DNA of 52,083 nt, from contig MNCI01008582.1 in NCBI GenBank assembly GCA_015680685.1, positions 304,820 to 356,902 on the forward strand, read 5' to 3'. A model generated the notes under the pieces. The model saw only the letters and a program-made list of their open reading frames with translations, made no database searches and was not told the DNA's origin. The position numbers and the translations under genes are program-made. The DNA comes from Gnetum montanum (lineage: Eukaryota > Streptophyta > Gnetopsida > Gnetales > Gnetaceae). Of this stretch, positions 10,621 to 22,573 are shown piece after piece; positions within the stretch are counted from its first letter, which is position 1; each line of letters starts with the position of its first letter.

Positions 10621-11800
10621 GGGGCTCATCATCATATCATATTGGGTCTCACACATTACACTTGGGATCTTGGAGGATTTGTAAAGAAGATTTCTTGAAA
10701 GATGGCTTGCTAGAATAAAGTTTTCAGCCTCTTTGTCATGGTCCTGTGAGTTATACATTTCATTTTTTGTTTTGTTTAAATTGTTTAGCTAGTGGTTTAG
10801 ATAGTATCATCCTTGGCAAGTAATTTTTGGATTTTTAGATTGCTCTTATCGTTCTTATTGCCCGATAGGAAATTTCTGTTAAAATTTTTCATAGAAGTGC
10901 TTGTGTTTAAAAGCCTTAAGAGCATTTTAGTAGTAAATTTTGTTATTGTGCAATGTGTGGGAACTGCTATTGGGATTGATGTAAGAGAGCTTCTGTTTGT
11001 AGTCACGCCATTGAACAATTTAGTAGTCGAGAGGGTTCAGAAAATCTTTGGTATTTTGATGGGACTAGAATAGCTTCTTTTTATCTTTAAAGTGAATTCT
11101 CGTGGTATTTCAATCAGAAATTGTCAAGTCTTTTAAAGGTTCTGTTTGAATGCAATCGTTGACATCTATTATCTAGTCAAAATGGAGTCTCGTACGTGGT
11201 AGTTTACGCAGCAATTTTTGGTAGCATAATAGGATTGTCTTGAAGATATTGCTTGTTTGAGCCTTGGAAGTTTGAACAATTCGTAGATATTGAATTTGGG
11301 ATAGCTTTATTGCGAAGTGTTTACTCGTGTCATTTTACCTTGTTTAAATATTTGAGGTCTACACAAATCTGCTTTCTTTTCTTTTCTGCTTATTTCCATC
11401 GAATCTTGCTCTATTTCTAGTTTTCTTGTGGAACTATCTCTTTCTCTGGGGAAAATTAGGAGTAGATTGCGGAGTTGTGCTCAAATGTTTTTGCAAAATT
11501 TTATTTGTTACAAGTAGGTATTATAAGGACCGCGTAGACTAGGCAGTTGAACAAAATAGGAAATTTTCAAGAACTCACAGTACTTGGCAAAGTTGGCTGA
11601 ATCTCTTTAAAGTAAGTCATTTGTAGTTTACACGCAACGCAATCATTACATTTCTCACAATCACACGCCACAACAGCACACATGCATACTCACATTAACT
11701 ACTGAGTTTATTTGGAGGTATCTGGGCCTTGGTGTTGCCAGAGACCAACAGGCACCTAAATCCTGTTCGAGGACACTCGTTGGCGATCGTGTCCCAAACG
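10621..11800 (+). other. Transcribed leader-like sequence, no gene
   Basis: T-rich, intron-like or U5-like sequence downstream of the TATA box. Two similar segments, GTTGCCAGAGACCAACAGG (about 11735) and GGTTGCCAACAGGG (about 11800), precede gag. The open frame at 10813-11073 has no recognised domain. Confidence 0.35.
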
Positions 11801-11801
11801 G

Positions 11802-12440
11802 TTGCCAACAGGGACATCTTACACAAAGCCATCCATGTTAGATTCAACTTTTCCTATTAGAAAGCTAGAATGCAAGGATTCTTCAAATCCATGTAGTTTG
11901 AAGTTTGGAAGTCAATTCTTCAAGGATATGCTCCACCTATTAACAGCTCCATCAACATCATCAAGCCTAGTAAAAAAATGGATACAATAGGAGAAAGATA
12001 AGTTGATGTTTGATTCAAAAGCAAAAAATTGTTTATATTTTACTTTGGATAAATTTGAGTTTGATAGAATAGCAGGATGTAAAATGGCCAAAGAAATTTG
12101 GCAAACTTTAGAAGCTACTTATGAAGAAACTTCTATTATTAGGCAATTGCAATTGTTAGTTTTACAAAGTGACTATGATAAGCTCAAAATGAGAGAAGAT
12201 GAAAAAATAAAAGATTATTTCTCTAGAGCCAATGATATTACTGTAGCTATTAGAGGAATAGGTAAAGACTTGCCCAAAATCAATGTCATCATCAAAATGA
12301 TTAAAACTCTACAATCAAAGTTCAAACCAAAGGTCACAACCATGGAGGAAATCAAAAATTTCTTAACTTTAAAAATTGAAGAGCTTCAAAGTGCTATCAT
12401 TCCTTATGAAATGAATCTCATAAGTGAAGGAGAAATCTAA
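11802..12440 (+). pseudogene. copia gag (UBN2 type) of CopS
   Basis: The main open part starts at 12003 (145 residues). It contains CKMAKEIWQTLEATYEETS and, further on, DYFSRANDI, MIKTLQSKFKPKVTTMEE and LTLKIEELQSAI, following the plant copia UBN2 gag pattern (CKTAKEIWDKL.V.YEGT ... F.R...I ... VL.SLP..W..KVTAIEE). The N-terminal part is in another frame near 11890-11960 (VWKSILQGYAPPIN), matching the usual W..I..GY.PP segment. At least one frameshift plus a stop at about 11990 separates the halves. It is the only convincing structural gene of CopS. Confidence 0.8.
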
Positions 12441-12649
12441 GAAAACACTATAGCTCTAAAGATTGCCTCCAAGGAGAAGGAGTCCAATGAGCATGATGAG
12501 GGTAGTGAAGATGAGATTGTGTTTCTCTCAAGGAAGCTACAATGATTACTGACAAGAAGAAACAAGGGGGCATTTCCACAAAGATCCAATTTGCTCAAAG
12601 GTATAGGAAGAGGAAAAAAAATTTAGAATTCTAACTTAGATTTATCTTC

Positions 12650-12715
12650 TATAGAATGTTGGGTTTGTGAAGGAAGAGGCCATATGGCCTTCAAATGTTC
12701 TAGTGATAGCAAGGT
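12650..12715 (+). pseudogene. CCHC zinc knuckle of CopS gag
   Basis: One frame reads CWVCEGRGHMAFKC, an exact C-x2-C-x4-H-x4-C zinc knuckle, about 70 codons after the UBN2 part as usual for copia gag. It binds the packaged RNA. The intervening stretch has stops (for example at 12438). Confidence 0.75.
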
Positions 12716-15192
12716 ATAGCCAAAGAATAAATCTAATGATGAGGAATAAAAAAAGACCAAATTTTACACAAGTTGGAATGATGGTGAGCAATGTGAAGAA
12801 GAAGCATGCAATTCTTCCAAAGATTGACATCTCATATGCATGGCACTTACAGATGAAAATTCCTCACATGTGGCTAAACAAGATGGTAGTGTGACAAAAG
12901 GTATAATGACTTTAAAGAAGAAATTTTTATTTTACATCATTTGATTAGGAAGGCAAAGAAATTTTTAATTTCTAAGTTGGAAACTATCCATGCTACAATG
13001 AAAGAAGAGATCTCAAACATAAAAGTTGAGATTCAACAACTAACCTCTTTTAATAAGGATTATAGTAAGGTTCAAGAAGAGGAGACTCCTTAAAAATAGC
13101 CAAAGAATTTAGAGGAAGCTACACATGAAAATTCAAGCTCAAGCATAGTTAGGTTTGATAATTTTGATCATGATGATAATACTTTATTTATTTGTAAAAA
13201 TTGTTGTTGTAAGAAAACTCTTAATTATACTCATGGTGATCAAAACAAGATTAACACTTTCTCTTGTCAAAAAGGCTTTGGTAAGGAAATTGTGCAGGTA
13301 CTAATAAGTGAGAATGAAGAGAAGTGGAGTAATGAAAATAATTCAATAAGTGATCAAGGGTTCTATCTTAAAGAACATAAACAAATGGAGACATCGCATA
13401 CATGATCTAATGAAAGGGAACCTAAAGATTATAAGGTACTTCATGATAGGGGACCTCATCTCAAAATCCATTAATGTTCTCTCCTTATAGGCAAGCAAGG
13501 TCAGTTAGTGTAAGTTTCCATATCTTTGCTTGCTATTTAATAAGAATATGAGTTGAGTAGTCCAAAATTGTTTATGTCTTATCTAGATCAGCAACGTTTT
13601 AGAATAATTGTTTAGAGCATATCTTACATTCATCCTTGAGCTTGGTACAAGTGATTTTATGAAAATTTTTAGTGTAGCACTTGTAATAATTTCTCTTTAA
13701 TCTTCATCTTATTATAATTTTAGTTTGATTTTTGTCTTGCATTCAATCTTTCTTAATCTAAACTTCTTGTGATGATTTGTTTCTAAGTTCATATCCTTTG
13801 GAATATTTTTACTATTTATGAGGTAAGACAAGCTTTTGAAACATTCTATCAATATTAGTAATTAGATACCTTAGTATCTACATTTGATCTTAATGTTGAT
13901 CTAACATTGTAGTGTTTTGATGATTTACAACATTTACACATTGATCTTAAAAGCCCAAGATAAATAGCACATGTGTAGGGGAAGCCTATTCCTCATTATC
14001 AAGCATCATCTTGGAGGTTACCAATGTAGGGGAAGTCTTTGGAGACTTCAACAAAGAAACACTAAAATAACAAGATATTCCAAAATGAGCAAGATAAGGA
14101 CATCAAGAGGTATTTTTCTTTTAAGAGGATGGCTAAGTCTTCAATTTGTGTTTCTAATATTCTTTGGTAAAAATGAGGTATATGAATATATACATGTTTC
14201 TCAATCAGCATGATTTTTTTTTTTGATAAATGGTTGTGTTTGCTGCATGGGCTTGTACAAAAAGTGAAATATGCATGTTTCTCTCATGGCTTCCATATTC
14301 TTGTATTGTTATTTTCCAAATTTCTAGCTGAGTATAGAGATACAAGTTTTAATGAGACAACTATTTCAAATAGATAGGTTGCTTGTTTCTACATGATCTA
14401 TCTTTGGTCTTTGGCATCAAATTGTATGTTGTTGGTCATAGCTCCTTGTTTTTGAACTAAAAAGAGCAAATTGCAATGTATCATCAGCCCACCTATTTGA
14501 TATTCAAGCATAAGATGAAGCAAGAAGTACCTATAGTTTTATGAAAGAAAGAAAATAGTTCATATTTTCCTTACAACAATATGAGCAAGAAAATGATCAT
14601 TCTATTTATGGAAAAGTATCCATGGTTTTGATTGAAAAATCCCTTGAATAGTTTACCTTGAGATGTACTTCCTAGTTCATGAATTTCAAATTTGGCATGG
14701 CTGGTTTCAAATTGTGAAATTGTATTGCTATCATAAAAAATATGCCCTATTATTTTGTTGATGTTTTGCAAAGATGGAGAATATTAGAATATTAATGAAC
14801 CATGTGATACAAACTAATAATGACTTATTGGTTTAGAGATAGGTTACTTGATCTTCAAGGATTGTACTTCACTTAAAGCTTTAAGTTGAATATCACCTAA
14901 AAGACTTGGATTAGTTCTTGACAAATTAGGGGCAGCTCTTTATGAAACTTAGTGCTAAAAGATGTGCACTCTTTTACTCAATGTCTTTGTCTTCTTAGCA
15001 TTATCACATATTGTTAATTATACATATTTTATGATATTGCACTTTTATGATGTCTCTTTAACCAGTTTATTTGTCTTATCCTTTTTGTTACTGTTCAAAA
15101 AGGGGAAGAGTAGGTTATGTTGTATTTGGATTTTTTTTCTTGTATACTTATCCATTTTCTTAAGTTGTAAACATCACCAAAAATGGGAATAT
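12716..15192 (+). other. CopS region without pol, with remnants of a charged gag C-terminus and the 3' polypurine tract
   Basis: 12900-13100 reads as a charged, possibly coiled stretch (KLETIHATMKEEISNIKVEI). 13180-13300 has a cysteine pair cluster (FICKNCCCKK). No protease, integrase or reverse transcriptase block is found to 15192. A motif ATGTGTAGGGGAAG / ATGTAGGGGAAG is repeated near 13971 and 14023. Near 15085-15110 is TTCAAAAAGGGGAAGAG, and just before the 3' LTR AAAAATGGGAATAT. Both resemble the multiple polypurine tracts of Sirevirus-like copia elements. Confidence 0.5.
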
Positions 15193-16356
15193 TGTGGACC
15201 TTTTGGTATGTCAAAACATTAAGTAAAATGAAGATAAAGGTTATGTGTCTATGTATGGTTGTGTGATTTTTATGTTTGTAGGACAATGTACTTGAGAAAC
15301 AAAGATGAGATAAAGCCTACATTGATAACAAGGAACGAACTAGTTTAGAGCTCAAAGGACAAGGTCATCCATAAGATCTCAAGAAAACATGCAAGAATTC
15401 AAGTGCAAGATTATGAATAAGAAACGAATAATTCATCATGCAAAGGAAGGTGAAGAAAGACATCTGTGAGAAATACTAGATGTCTTGGTTGAATTAAAGA
15501 ATGCATAGACAAAGATGTCTCCAAGAAGTAGTAGATATCTTTCATTAGGCAAAGACATATTCACCAAATAAAGACATCTTCCTAAAATAAAGATCAATTT
15601 TAGAAAGACATCTTTCCTCAAATAAAGATGTCTTTCTAGAATGAAGGAAAATATAGAAAGAATCTCAAGCATGAAGAAGACATCTTCCATAATCATTAGC
15701 TACTGCTAGCTAGTCATTGCACAAGTTCCAAGATGGATTTGAAAACATGGTGACTATAATAAGACATCACTCTCATTGGGAAATGTGCAATATTTTGTAC
15801 AATCATTGTATAAACATTTGTTAATGATTTTAATTATTTTTGCTCCTCATTGTATTATTATTTGACCATTGTAAAGTGTGTTGTACCTCAAAGTTCAAGG
15901 ATCAACAAACTAAGTTACATTCATCCCTTGTAATTATTGTTCTCCCCTAGACCCTGTGAGGTTGATGTGCTTCTTGTAAGAAGACATCTTGCTTGAGCTT
16001 ATGCTATAGGATTGAGTGGTTGGTATTGCAGCACAAACTCTAGAGTGAAGCTCAAGATTGTAAAGGTTGTGGAGGCCTGTAAATCACATTCTAAGACTAA
16101 CAGGACCTTGCAAGGTTGAGTGGGTGGTGTAGCATCATAACACTCTAGAGAAGGGCTTAGAGAGTGTATAGGGTGTGGTACCCTTCAAACCACATTTGAG
16201 AATAACAAAGTCCATAGGTGTGCTTGTGATCTACCCTCCAAGTGTGGACTACCCAAGCTGGAAAACCATGTTAAATTTGGTGTGTGTGCTTTGTTCAAAG
16301 AATCTGAATTTTGGAAACTTACTCATACCCCTACCTTATAAGCTTAATGATCCATA
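15193..16356 (+). repeat. 3' LTR of CopS
   Basis: Starts TGTGGACCTTTTGGTATGTC and ends AATGATCCATA (terminal CA decayed to TA). It pairs with 7101-8294; divergence is substantial with small indels, so the insertion is old. GTTCA at 16357-16361 is the right target duplication. Confidence 0.8.
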
Positions 16357-16431
16357 GTTCAAAGGTACCAAAACATATAAAACTTAATTCCAATAATAAG
16401 ATAGACTAAAAAATAAATTTATAAGAATAAA

Positions 16432-16870
16432 ACCTCGTCACGATACATGATGGCTAGTCACAACCTCTTCATGACTTTACCATGGTTCATTATTTACTTA
16501 GAGAAGGTATCAATAAAATCTATAGCAAAAATAACTTCATCATTATTTGACCATGATCTATGATGGTTGATCATGATTATACCATAACTTGTTGTTAAGT
16601 AAAAACAAATTCAATAGCTTGAAATAATATAAACATGAACTAAGGATTAACTATGACTTCATCACGAGTGTTAGATGGCAATGACTTATGAGATTGTAAG
16701 TTTTCTAGAAAAAAGATAAAATTTTTCATGAACTAAGGATTAACTATGACTTCATCAAAAAATTAACTACAACATTACAACAAACTATGGTGAAAGAAAA
16801 TATGTTGATCATGACTCATGATCAATGTCGATAGTCTCATCATGACTCAAGGTTTACTTATGATTTAAAT
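16432..16870 (-). promoter_or_regulatory. Palindrome array in U3 of the Gy1 3' LTR
   Basis: Many diverged copies of CATGATTCATGG / TGACCATGATC with their complements, spaced roughly 30-60 bases. On the minus strand it precedes a TATA-like region near 16385-16425. It aligns with the array at 23520-23945 in the other LTR. Confidence 0.5.
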
Positions 16871-17158
16871 GGAAAAGTAGAGAAAAAGAAAAAATGATCC
16901 AAAATGATTTCCAAATGATTAATAATTAATAGGAAAAACCAAAAACATAGTAGAGATGACATAGGATCAATAATAAAATATTCAATTTGAGAGAAAATAT
17001 GACAATTAAAATGGAGGAATGGTAAAGAGTTCAAACTCTAGGAAAATCATCATAACTTATAAAAAAGATGTTAAAGTCAGAATTTAGAAAAATGAATGTA
17101 AGTTAATTAGCCATAAAATAAGATGAATCTAATGACATGAAAAAAAAGAGATTAATGT

Positions 17159-17655
17159 TGTAACATCCCATCCCTTACTAAGGAAAGAATTATATTATTA
17201 ATCATGTACTTAGCCTTCAAAAGAAGGGGTGCCTCATTATGAGGAGTTGAATCTATTCATAGTACTACTCCAAGAAGGATTTTACCTTTAACATTTAAAG
17301 TCAAACTTAGAGGTCATATCATCATGGATTTATGAAGCCAAACTGGCAAGTGATGAGATCCAAGTAAAGCTTGACAAGAAGGGAATGATCACCCCTTCAG
17401 TCTAATGCCCTAACCATGGTGGCAATGCTAGATTATCTCTAAAGTCTTAAGTGTTACAAAAAGCTAACCCAGGGCTATTAATAGTGTACTCAAAAATTCC
17501 ATTAATGAAGTTTCCAATGTTAATTGGTCTTTCAATTCCATGTTCATTCATCATCATTTACTAAGTTAATCAAGTGATCTGAATTATTTATGCACAATAC
17601 TACGAATTCACACAACAAATGATCATATTCATCAACATCTGGGAATGGGATGTTA
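17159..17655. mobile_element. Solo LTR S1 (497 bp)
   Basis: It is absent from the other Gy1 LTR, which reads straight through TAATGCATA near 24214. Ends are inverted: TGTAACATCCCATCCC at the left and GGGAATGGGATGTTA at the right. Flanks AATGT (17154-17158) and AATGC (17656-17660) match the empty site AATGC. LTR-type ends, a 5-bp duplication and no internal region indicate a solo LTR. No gene inside. Confidence 0.65.
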
Positions 17656-18252
17656 AATGCATAATACCCAAGCCAAAATAGTTGTTGCATTGAATTTACA
17701 AAAAACTTGAGTTTTTTGAAATCATTGAAACTATTAAATTTATAGTAGAATGAAGTAATCAAATAAAGAATAAAAATTAGAAAATTATAATCATTCAAAT
17801 TAAGATCCAATTAAATCATAATTATATACAAATTTGAAGAAAATTCTAATAAAATTCAAAGACATTCATAATGCATAAAACCTAAGAAGTGAAATAAACA
17901 TGAAGAATTTCCAAGATAACTCACCTTGAAAACAAGCAACATAATCACAACCACTCATTGACACATAAATCATGTGCACAAACTAGCAAAGCTTCATACT
18001 GCCACCATAAGTCTTCAATCTAGCTTTACCTCTCAAAAAAATGGATTTCAAAAGGCTTGAAGAAATGGAGTGTGGGATTTTTAATGGGAAAATACCAAAA
18101 TCTCAAACATAGTAATCCTAGTCCTATTTCTAAAAATTATAAATTATAAATAAAGAAAACTCCTACTAAACCTCTTATATCTCATGTAGACTTCACACAA
18201 CCCCATAAGTCATACCAAAAATACTTAAATTAAAAATAACACATACCATAAC

Positions 18253-20090
18253 TGTGTCATCCCATTCCCAGGTATCATGGAAAATGTCAAATATACATTA
18301 TATTAGACATAATGCATAAGAAGACAATATACCAAAGATCAAATATATGTAACATTCAACATTATTCATAATGAAAATAATAGGGAAATGCAGAAGAAAA
18401 GAGGAAAGATGCTTTATTGATGTGGAATAGTGTATCTGGATCTTGCTATAAGAGTGTTCCTTGGGGTTTTCTTCCTTCAACATTGATCTATTAGAGGAAA
18501 TCCAACACTACCATCATAGTTAGGCCTATAACCAACCAAAAGGGATGGTTAATCCTCTTCCTATTCTACTTCACCCAGTCCTTGTGTCTTGCCTTTACTG
18601 GCTTTGCCACTCCATGCTAGCATGACCTCTAAGCTTGGGTATAAATGCCTAAGGTCAAAACCCCAAATTTCAGCTCAAGAGACATGTCCATTATTACAAT
18701 GCACCCTCTCAAGTCTCAATTACAACATGTCCTTTTGGGTCTTGTTATGATAACAATAACACTTGTTATGAAGAGGCACCATCATCCTTCCTTACTTGAA
18801 AGGCATGAACAACCCTCTCTACACCAATTTTGCACAACATATTTCATAAGCATCATTCCCTAGGTTGGGCAATCACACATGTAGGAAACGGGACATCACA
18901 AATGGCAACAAATATAGCCTTGCTCTCACCCATGGATGTGTGAGTGTCAAAGGCATCTCAAAAGTGCATAGCTTACTACATGTGCCATCCATCATTCCTG
19001 CAAATGTCTGACATTGAGGTATGCCTATGGGTTTCAATATCCTTGTTAGGATTACTAAACCTAAGATTCCTTCCTCAAAAATGCCTCATACAAGAAGCAG
19101 CACACACTACACTATCCAAGGCCACCTCGGGGCATGCACTGAAGAATGAGGCATGCAAACATGCATGAAGGATAAGAGAACCTGAGTCTTCTTCATTCCT
19201 CAGCACATGCACATGAACTTGCATCTACTACCTGCATGCTACTGGGTGGTTGAATCCATGATTAGGAAAAGGAAACATGCACCCAATGCTACCACATGGG
19301 GGCGTCGGGATGCTCTGCTACCTCAACCACACAAAATTGATGTAGCCATTCACATGTGCTCAACCACTATCACATCTTGAAAAATAGAAGATTCATGGCA
19401 ACAATGCAACCACTATGCGAAAGGATGTCGAAGGCATTGTTTGCATCACAACATAGGCCATGTTCCATCACAAGGTACATGCAACTATCATCACATTGTG
19501 AATGCAAAACAAAGATCAGCTGTAAGCATTTCTTTGAAATCACATTCTCCTCAAGGGTGAGGATGTTTCTATCCTCTATATCCAACCATTGGGGTGAGGG
19601 ATGCATCCTAGCAACACAACCACTATGAACCAATGCTCAAAATTCGGTTCAAATCTCATCTCAACACAACAAGAGGGAACATGTGTCATCCCAAGGAACA
19701 TGCAACTATCATCACATTATAAATGCCAAATGAAGATTGATCATATGCACCACTACAAAATCACATTCTCCTCAAGGGTGAGGATGTTTCCATCCTCTCT
19801 CTATCCAACCATCAAGGTGAGTGATGCATCCCATGAATGCAACCATTGTGAACCAATGCTCATTGGGATCTCATCCCAACTCAACAAAAAATGGCCATGT
19901 TCCATCTCAAGGAACCTAAGACTATCATCACATTGTGAATGAAAGTGAAGATTGAAGGTATGCACCACTTCAAAATAGCATTCTCCTCAAGGGCGAGGAC
20001 ATTTCCATCCTTAATGAAAACCATCACAATCAGGGATGCACCCAAACAATGCAACCACAGGGAACACCATTTGGGAATAGAGATGTTACA
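18253..20090. mobile_element. Solo LTR S2 (1838 bp) with perfect ATAAC duplication
   Basis: Flanked by ATAAC at 18248-18252 and 20091-20095. The second Gy1 LTR has an empty site near 24845. It begins TGTGTCATCCCATTCCC and ends GGGAATAGAGATGTTACA. No primer site or coding domain is inside, so it is a solo LTR left by recombination. A related fragment lies at 36598-37140. Open frames inside (for example 19356-19628 and 19601-19942) fall in the internal repeats and are not genes. Confidence 0.8.
19360..20080. repeat. Three tandem units of about 218 bp inside S2
   Basis: The landmark TTCTCCTCAAGGG recurs at 19545, 19766 and 19981, spacings 221 and 215. Each unit also contains a CTATCATCACATTGTGAATG-type segment and a GAACCAATGCTCA-like segment. 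Confidence 0.75.
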
Positions 20091-20402
20091 ATAACTAATT
20101 TAAATAATAAATTATCATGATCACATAAAACCTAATCATGCCATCACATGCTTTATATGTTCATACTAGAGCCTCTATGAAATGCTTGGTAAACTCATCC
20201 ACCATATTAGTGCATCTTATTTGAAAATATAATTAATAATGCATAAAATAAATATACATGAACATCATAATATAATGTTAAAAGTCAAAATAACTGACAA
20301 GTATGACTATATATCATAGTACAACCATATAAAACATCAATAAGCACAAAAGTAGAAGATAAAATGCTAACATAGGGTATCTGAAGAATATGAATTGTTG
20401 CA

Positions 20403-20414
20403 TTCTCTTCCATT
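20403..20414 (-). other. Polypurine tract of Gy1
   Basis: On the minus strand AATGGAAGAGAA directly precedes the 3' LTR start TGCAAC. Confidence 0.5.
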
Positions 20415-21210
20415 AAGAATCTTAACTACTAACTAAATAAATAGTAGTACCAAATCATCAAGGAAAATATTACTAAACCTAGAACTACATCAAGGGTGAT
20501 ATAACATGTCTCATGAGGCTTCAATCACCTCAAAGCATATGCTCTCATTTTGTCCTCTTACATGAGAACACATCCATAACCTTCACCTGATCTATCGATA
20601 CAAACATTGTATGGTTTAGTTAATGTAGGTGAAATAAGAATAGGAGTCAAATTAGTTTACTTTTGAGCTTATTAAAATTTTTCTAACATTGTGAATTCAA
20701 TGAAAACTAACATCCTTTTGCAGAAACTTCATATGATGTAACACAATACAAGATAAGTTTCAATGAATCTCCTATAGTATTCTTATAAACTAAAGAAATA
20801 GTGAACTTCTCCAACATCATTAGAGATGAGTCAATCCTGAATAACTAATATATTAGCAAGACCCACTACGATACTAGCCTTTAAAATGAAATGTTTTAAG
20901 AACTAAATCTCTCATCATGAAAATAAATATTTTTAGGATTCACCAAATAATTAATGTTTTATAAGCATCTACAAAACTATTCTCAAATTTTGCTCATGAA
21001 AAATCTCTGATAGTAGGTACATCAAAATGTCATAAATGAACACAATGATTAAATGGTATATTTACAATATCATTACACTCTTCATGAAATTAATGAATAC
21101 AATATAAGTATTAGTAAGTCAAATGATAAGACCATGAACTCATAATGTCATTACTAAGTCTTAAAGGTTGTCTTGGGAACATCCTCCTCTTTGATGCAGA
21201 CCTAATGATA
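20415..21210 (-). pseudogene. gypsy reverse transcriptase and partial RNase H of Gy1
   Basis: Broken minus-strand frames read in order: KEEDVPKTTFKT (about 21200; family KEEDIPKTAFRT), VFIYDILMYL (about 21030; family VFIDDILIYS, with one catalytic aspartate changed to Y), YYRRFIE (20780), VCIDRSGEGYGCVLM (20600; family V.TDASG.GLGCVLMQ) and LKPHETCY (20510; family QLKPHE.NYPTHDLEL). The sequence stops about 90 bases later at the polypurine tract, so the RNase H end, integrase and any chromodomain are deleted. Stops are frequent. Confidence 0.85.
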
Positions 21211-21850
21211 CCTTAACATTAGATATATATTTGAGCATATTTTCATCCATAAATATAATGGAAATTTCTTAAGAAAATAACTCCCCAAACCCAAATGTCT
21301 AACTATTTGTGGATCAACAAAGGAATAATTAACATCAAGAATAATGAGAATCTAAATTGCAAAGTATAAAATCATACCTCCAAACTTTATCACAATGTTA
21401 GGTTAAGCATCATGTAGCTTGTCAATCAAAGCATAACATGTTCATGCATCATTACACCACCTTGATCACCTATTGGTCTACTATCCTACTATGAACAACC
21501 ATTGTTGAACTACTATAGATAGCTGAAGCTCCTGTGATCTAGCTAGCTATAATTAGGTTAGTTAGAATTTTTCCTTTGGAAGTATTCAAATTTTCCATAA
21601 TCATGGTGAGTAATGGACCAATAACTGGTTATACCACCCAAAGAATATTTTTATGTTTTACCAAATCTAGAATCCTAGACCTACTTAAATCCACTAGACT
21701 TCCTAAAAGAGGTTTTGATCTATCAACTACCTATGCTCTAGGTTCATTACATGAACATGTGCATTCTTATACATATAAAGGTGGAGAAAAAGCAATTATG
21801 AATACCTAAAAATCACAAATGAAATGATTCATTCTAGTCTTTTCATTATA
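21211..21850 (-). pseudogene. gypsy protease and linker remnant of Gy1
   Basis: Between gag and RT, where gypsy protease is expected. Only weak traces are visible, such as FVDPQIVRHLGLG, reminiscent of the SFIS...AK.LGL segment after the DSGA motif, which itself I cannot find. The plus-strand open frame at 21576-21809 is likely a shadow. Confidence 0.4.
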
Positions 21851-21899
21851 ATGTATATAATACACATACATTCTTAGCCTTAAAATCTTGCAACCATAC

Positions 21900-22500
21900 T
21901 TAGACATGGTCTACTTCTTCTAGTAGTGATGATAAAAGTCATTAACTTAATCCTTCATGTATACTAAGGAAATATAATGTTATTTGAAAGTAGGTAAGTA
22001 ACTTTCATGAACATCAAAGTCCTCTAAATGATGCATCTTATCTTGAGTAACTCACCAAAAAATAGTGAAACCTTTAAAATGGTAGGTTACTAATCAAGTT
22101 TGTTGCATGGATGTACAACTCATTAACTTAAATATTTTTAGTACCTTCTCCAATTACTCCATGATAATAGTAGCATTCTCCTCATCCTAAAATATAGATG
22201 AATCTATATTATGAAATTTCTCCATAAGCTTATGTTCCATCAATCATCCACCACTACTATTACACTTTGAAGCAACAAACATTAATGGCATATCTGAGTT
22301 CTTTTTTATATGCTAATAGAGAAATTAGAACACATTGTGATGTCATGTCTGGTTGATTGATCTTCTCATTCACTATAGAAGTAGGAGTAGGAGTAATAGT
22401 CGCCACTTACATGCTCACTGATTCAATTAAAAATGGAATTAGATGTAAAACTTGGATTTCTAGATCTAACTTCCACCCTCCTATCATGATTACATCCACC
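21900..22500 (-). pseudogene. gypsy gag (Retrotrans_gag type) of Gy1
   Basis: Minus-strand frames near 22230-21930 read KFHNIDSSIF, then EKVLKIFKLMSCTSMQQT, LVTYHFKGFTIFWW and YHF/HHLEDFDVHESYLP. These follow the chromovirus gag pattern (DGSEDP..AE.W...EKIF..M.C....K...A.Y...G.A..WW). Several stops interrupt it. It lies about 70 bases after the primer site. Confidence 0.8.
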
Positions 22501-22560
22501 TCTAGTACCTACCATTCCTAGACACAATAACATAAAATGAAGAAATCATTAAAACTTCTC

Positions 22561-22572
22561 TTCAATACCATC
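22561..22572 (-). promoter_or_regulatory. Primer-binding site of Gy1 (initiator-Met tRNA type)
   Basis: On the minus strand TGGTATTGAAGAG follows the LTR end by a few bases and matches TGGTATCAGAGC in the first six bases and in part beyond. Confidence 0.5.
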
Positions 22573-22573
22573 T

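Larger units (their letters stand above)
7101..16356 (+). mobile_element. CopS, non-autonomous copia element with gag but no pol
   Basis: Two direct LTRs (7101-8294 and 15193-16356) flank a primer site, a long leader, copia gag and a zinc knuckle. The insertion duplicated GTCCA (7096-7100) / GTTCA (16357-16361). The empty site in the other Gy1 LTR reads GTTCA near 23450, which confirms the boundaries. Between the zinc knuckle and the 3' LTR I find no protease, integrase or reverse transcriptase motifs. It must have relied on a partner for mobility. Its leader holds a captured gene fragment and a second promoter-like segment. Confidence 0.8.
5866..20402 (-). repeat. 3' LTR of Gy1, split by CopS, S1 and S2
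   Basis: Without inserts the LTR is about 2.95 kb. It ends on the plus strand at GTTGCA, next to the pyrimidine run that is the minus-strand polypurine tract. Pieces are 5866-7100, 16357-17158, 17656-18252 and 20091-20402. It carries a dense array of CATGATTCATG-type palindromes at 16432-16870. I see no gene in the LTR itself; short open frames in it are not conserved with the other LTR copy. Confidence 0.75.

Noticed and set aside
19356-19942. Overlapping plus- and minus-strand open frames with CHH-rich residues
   Set aside because: They fall in the tandem units of solo LTR S2, and the frame shifts between units.
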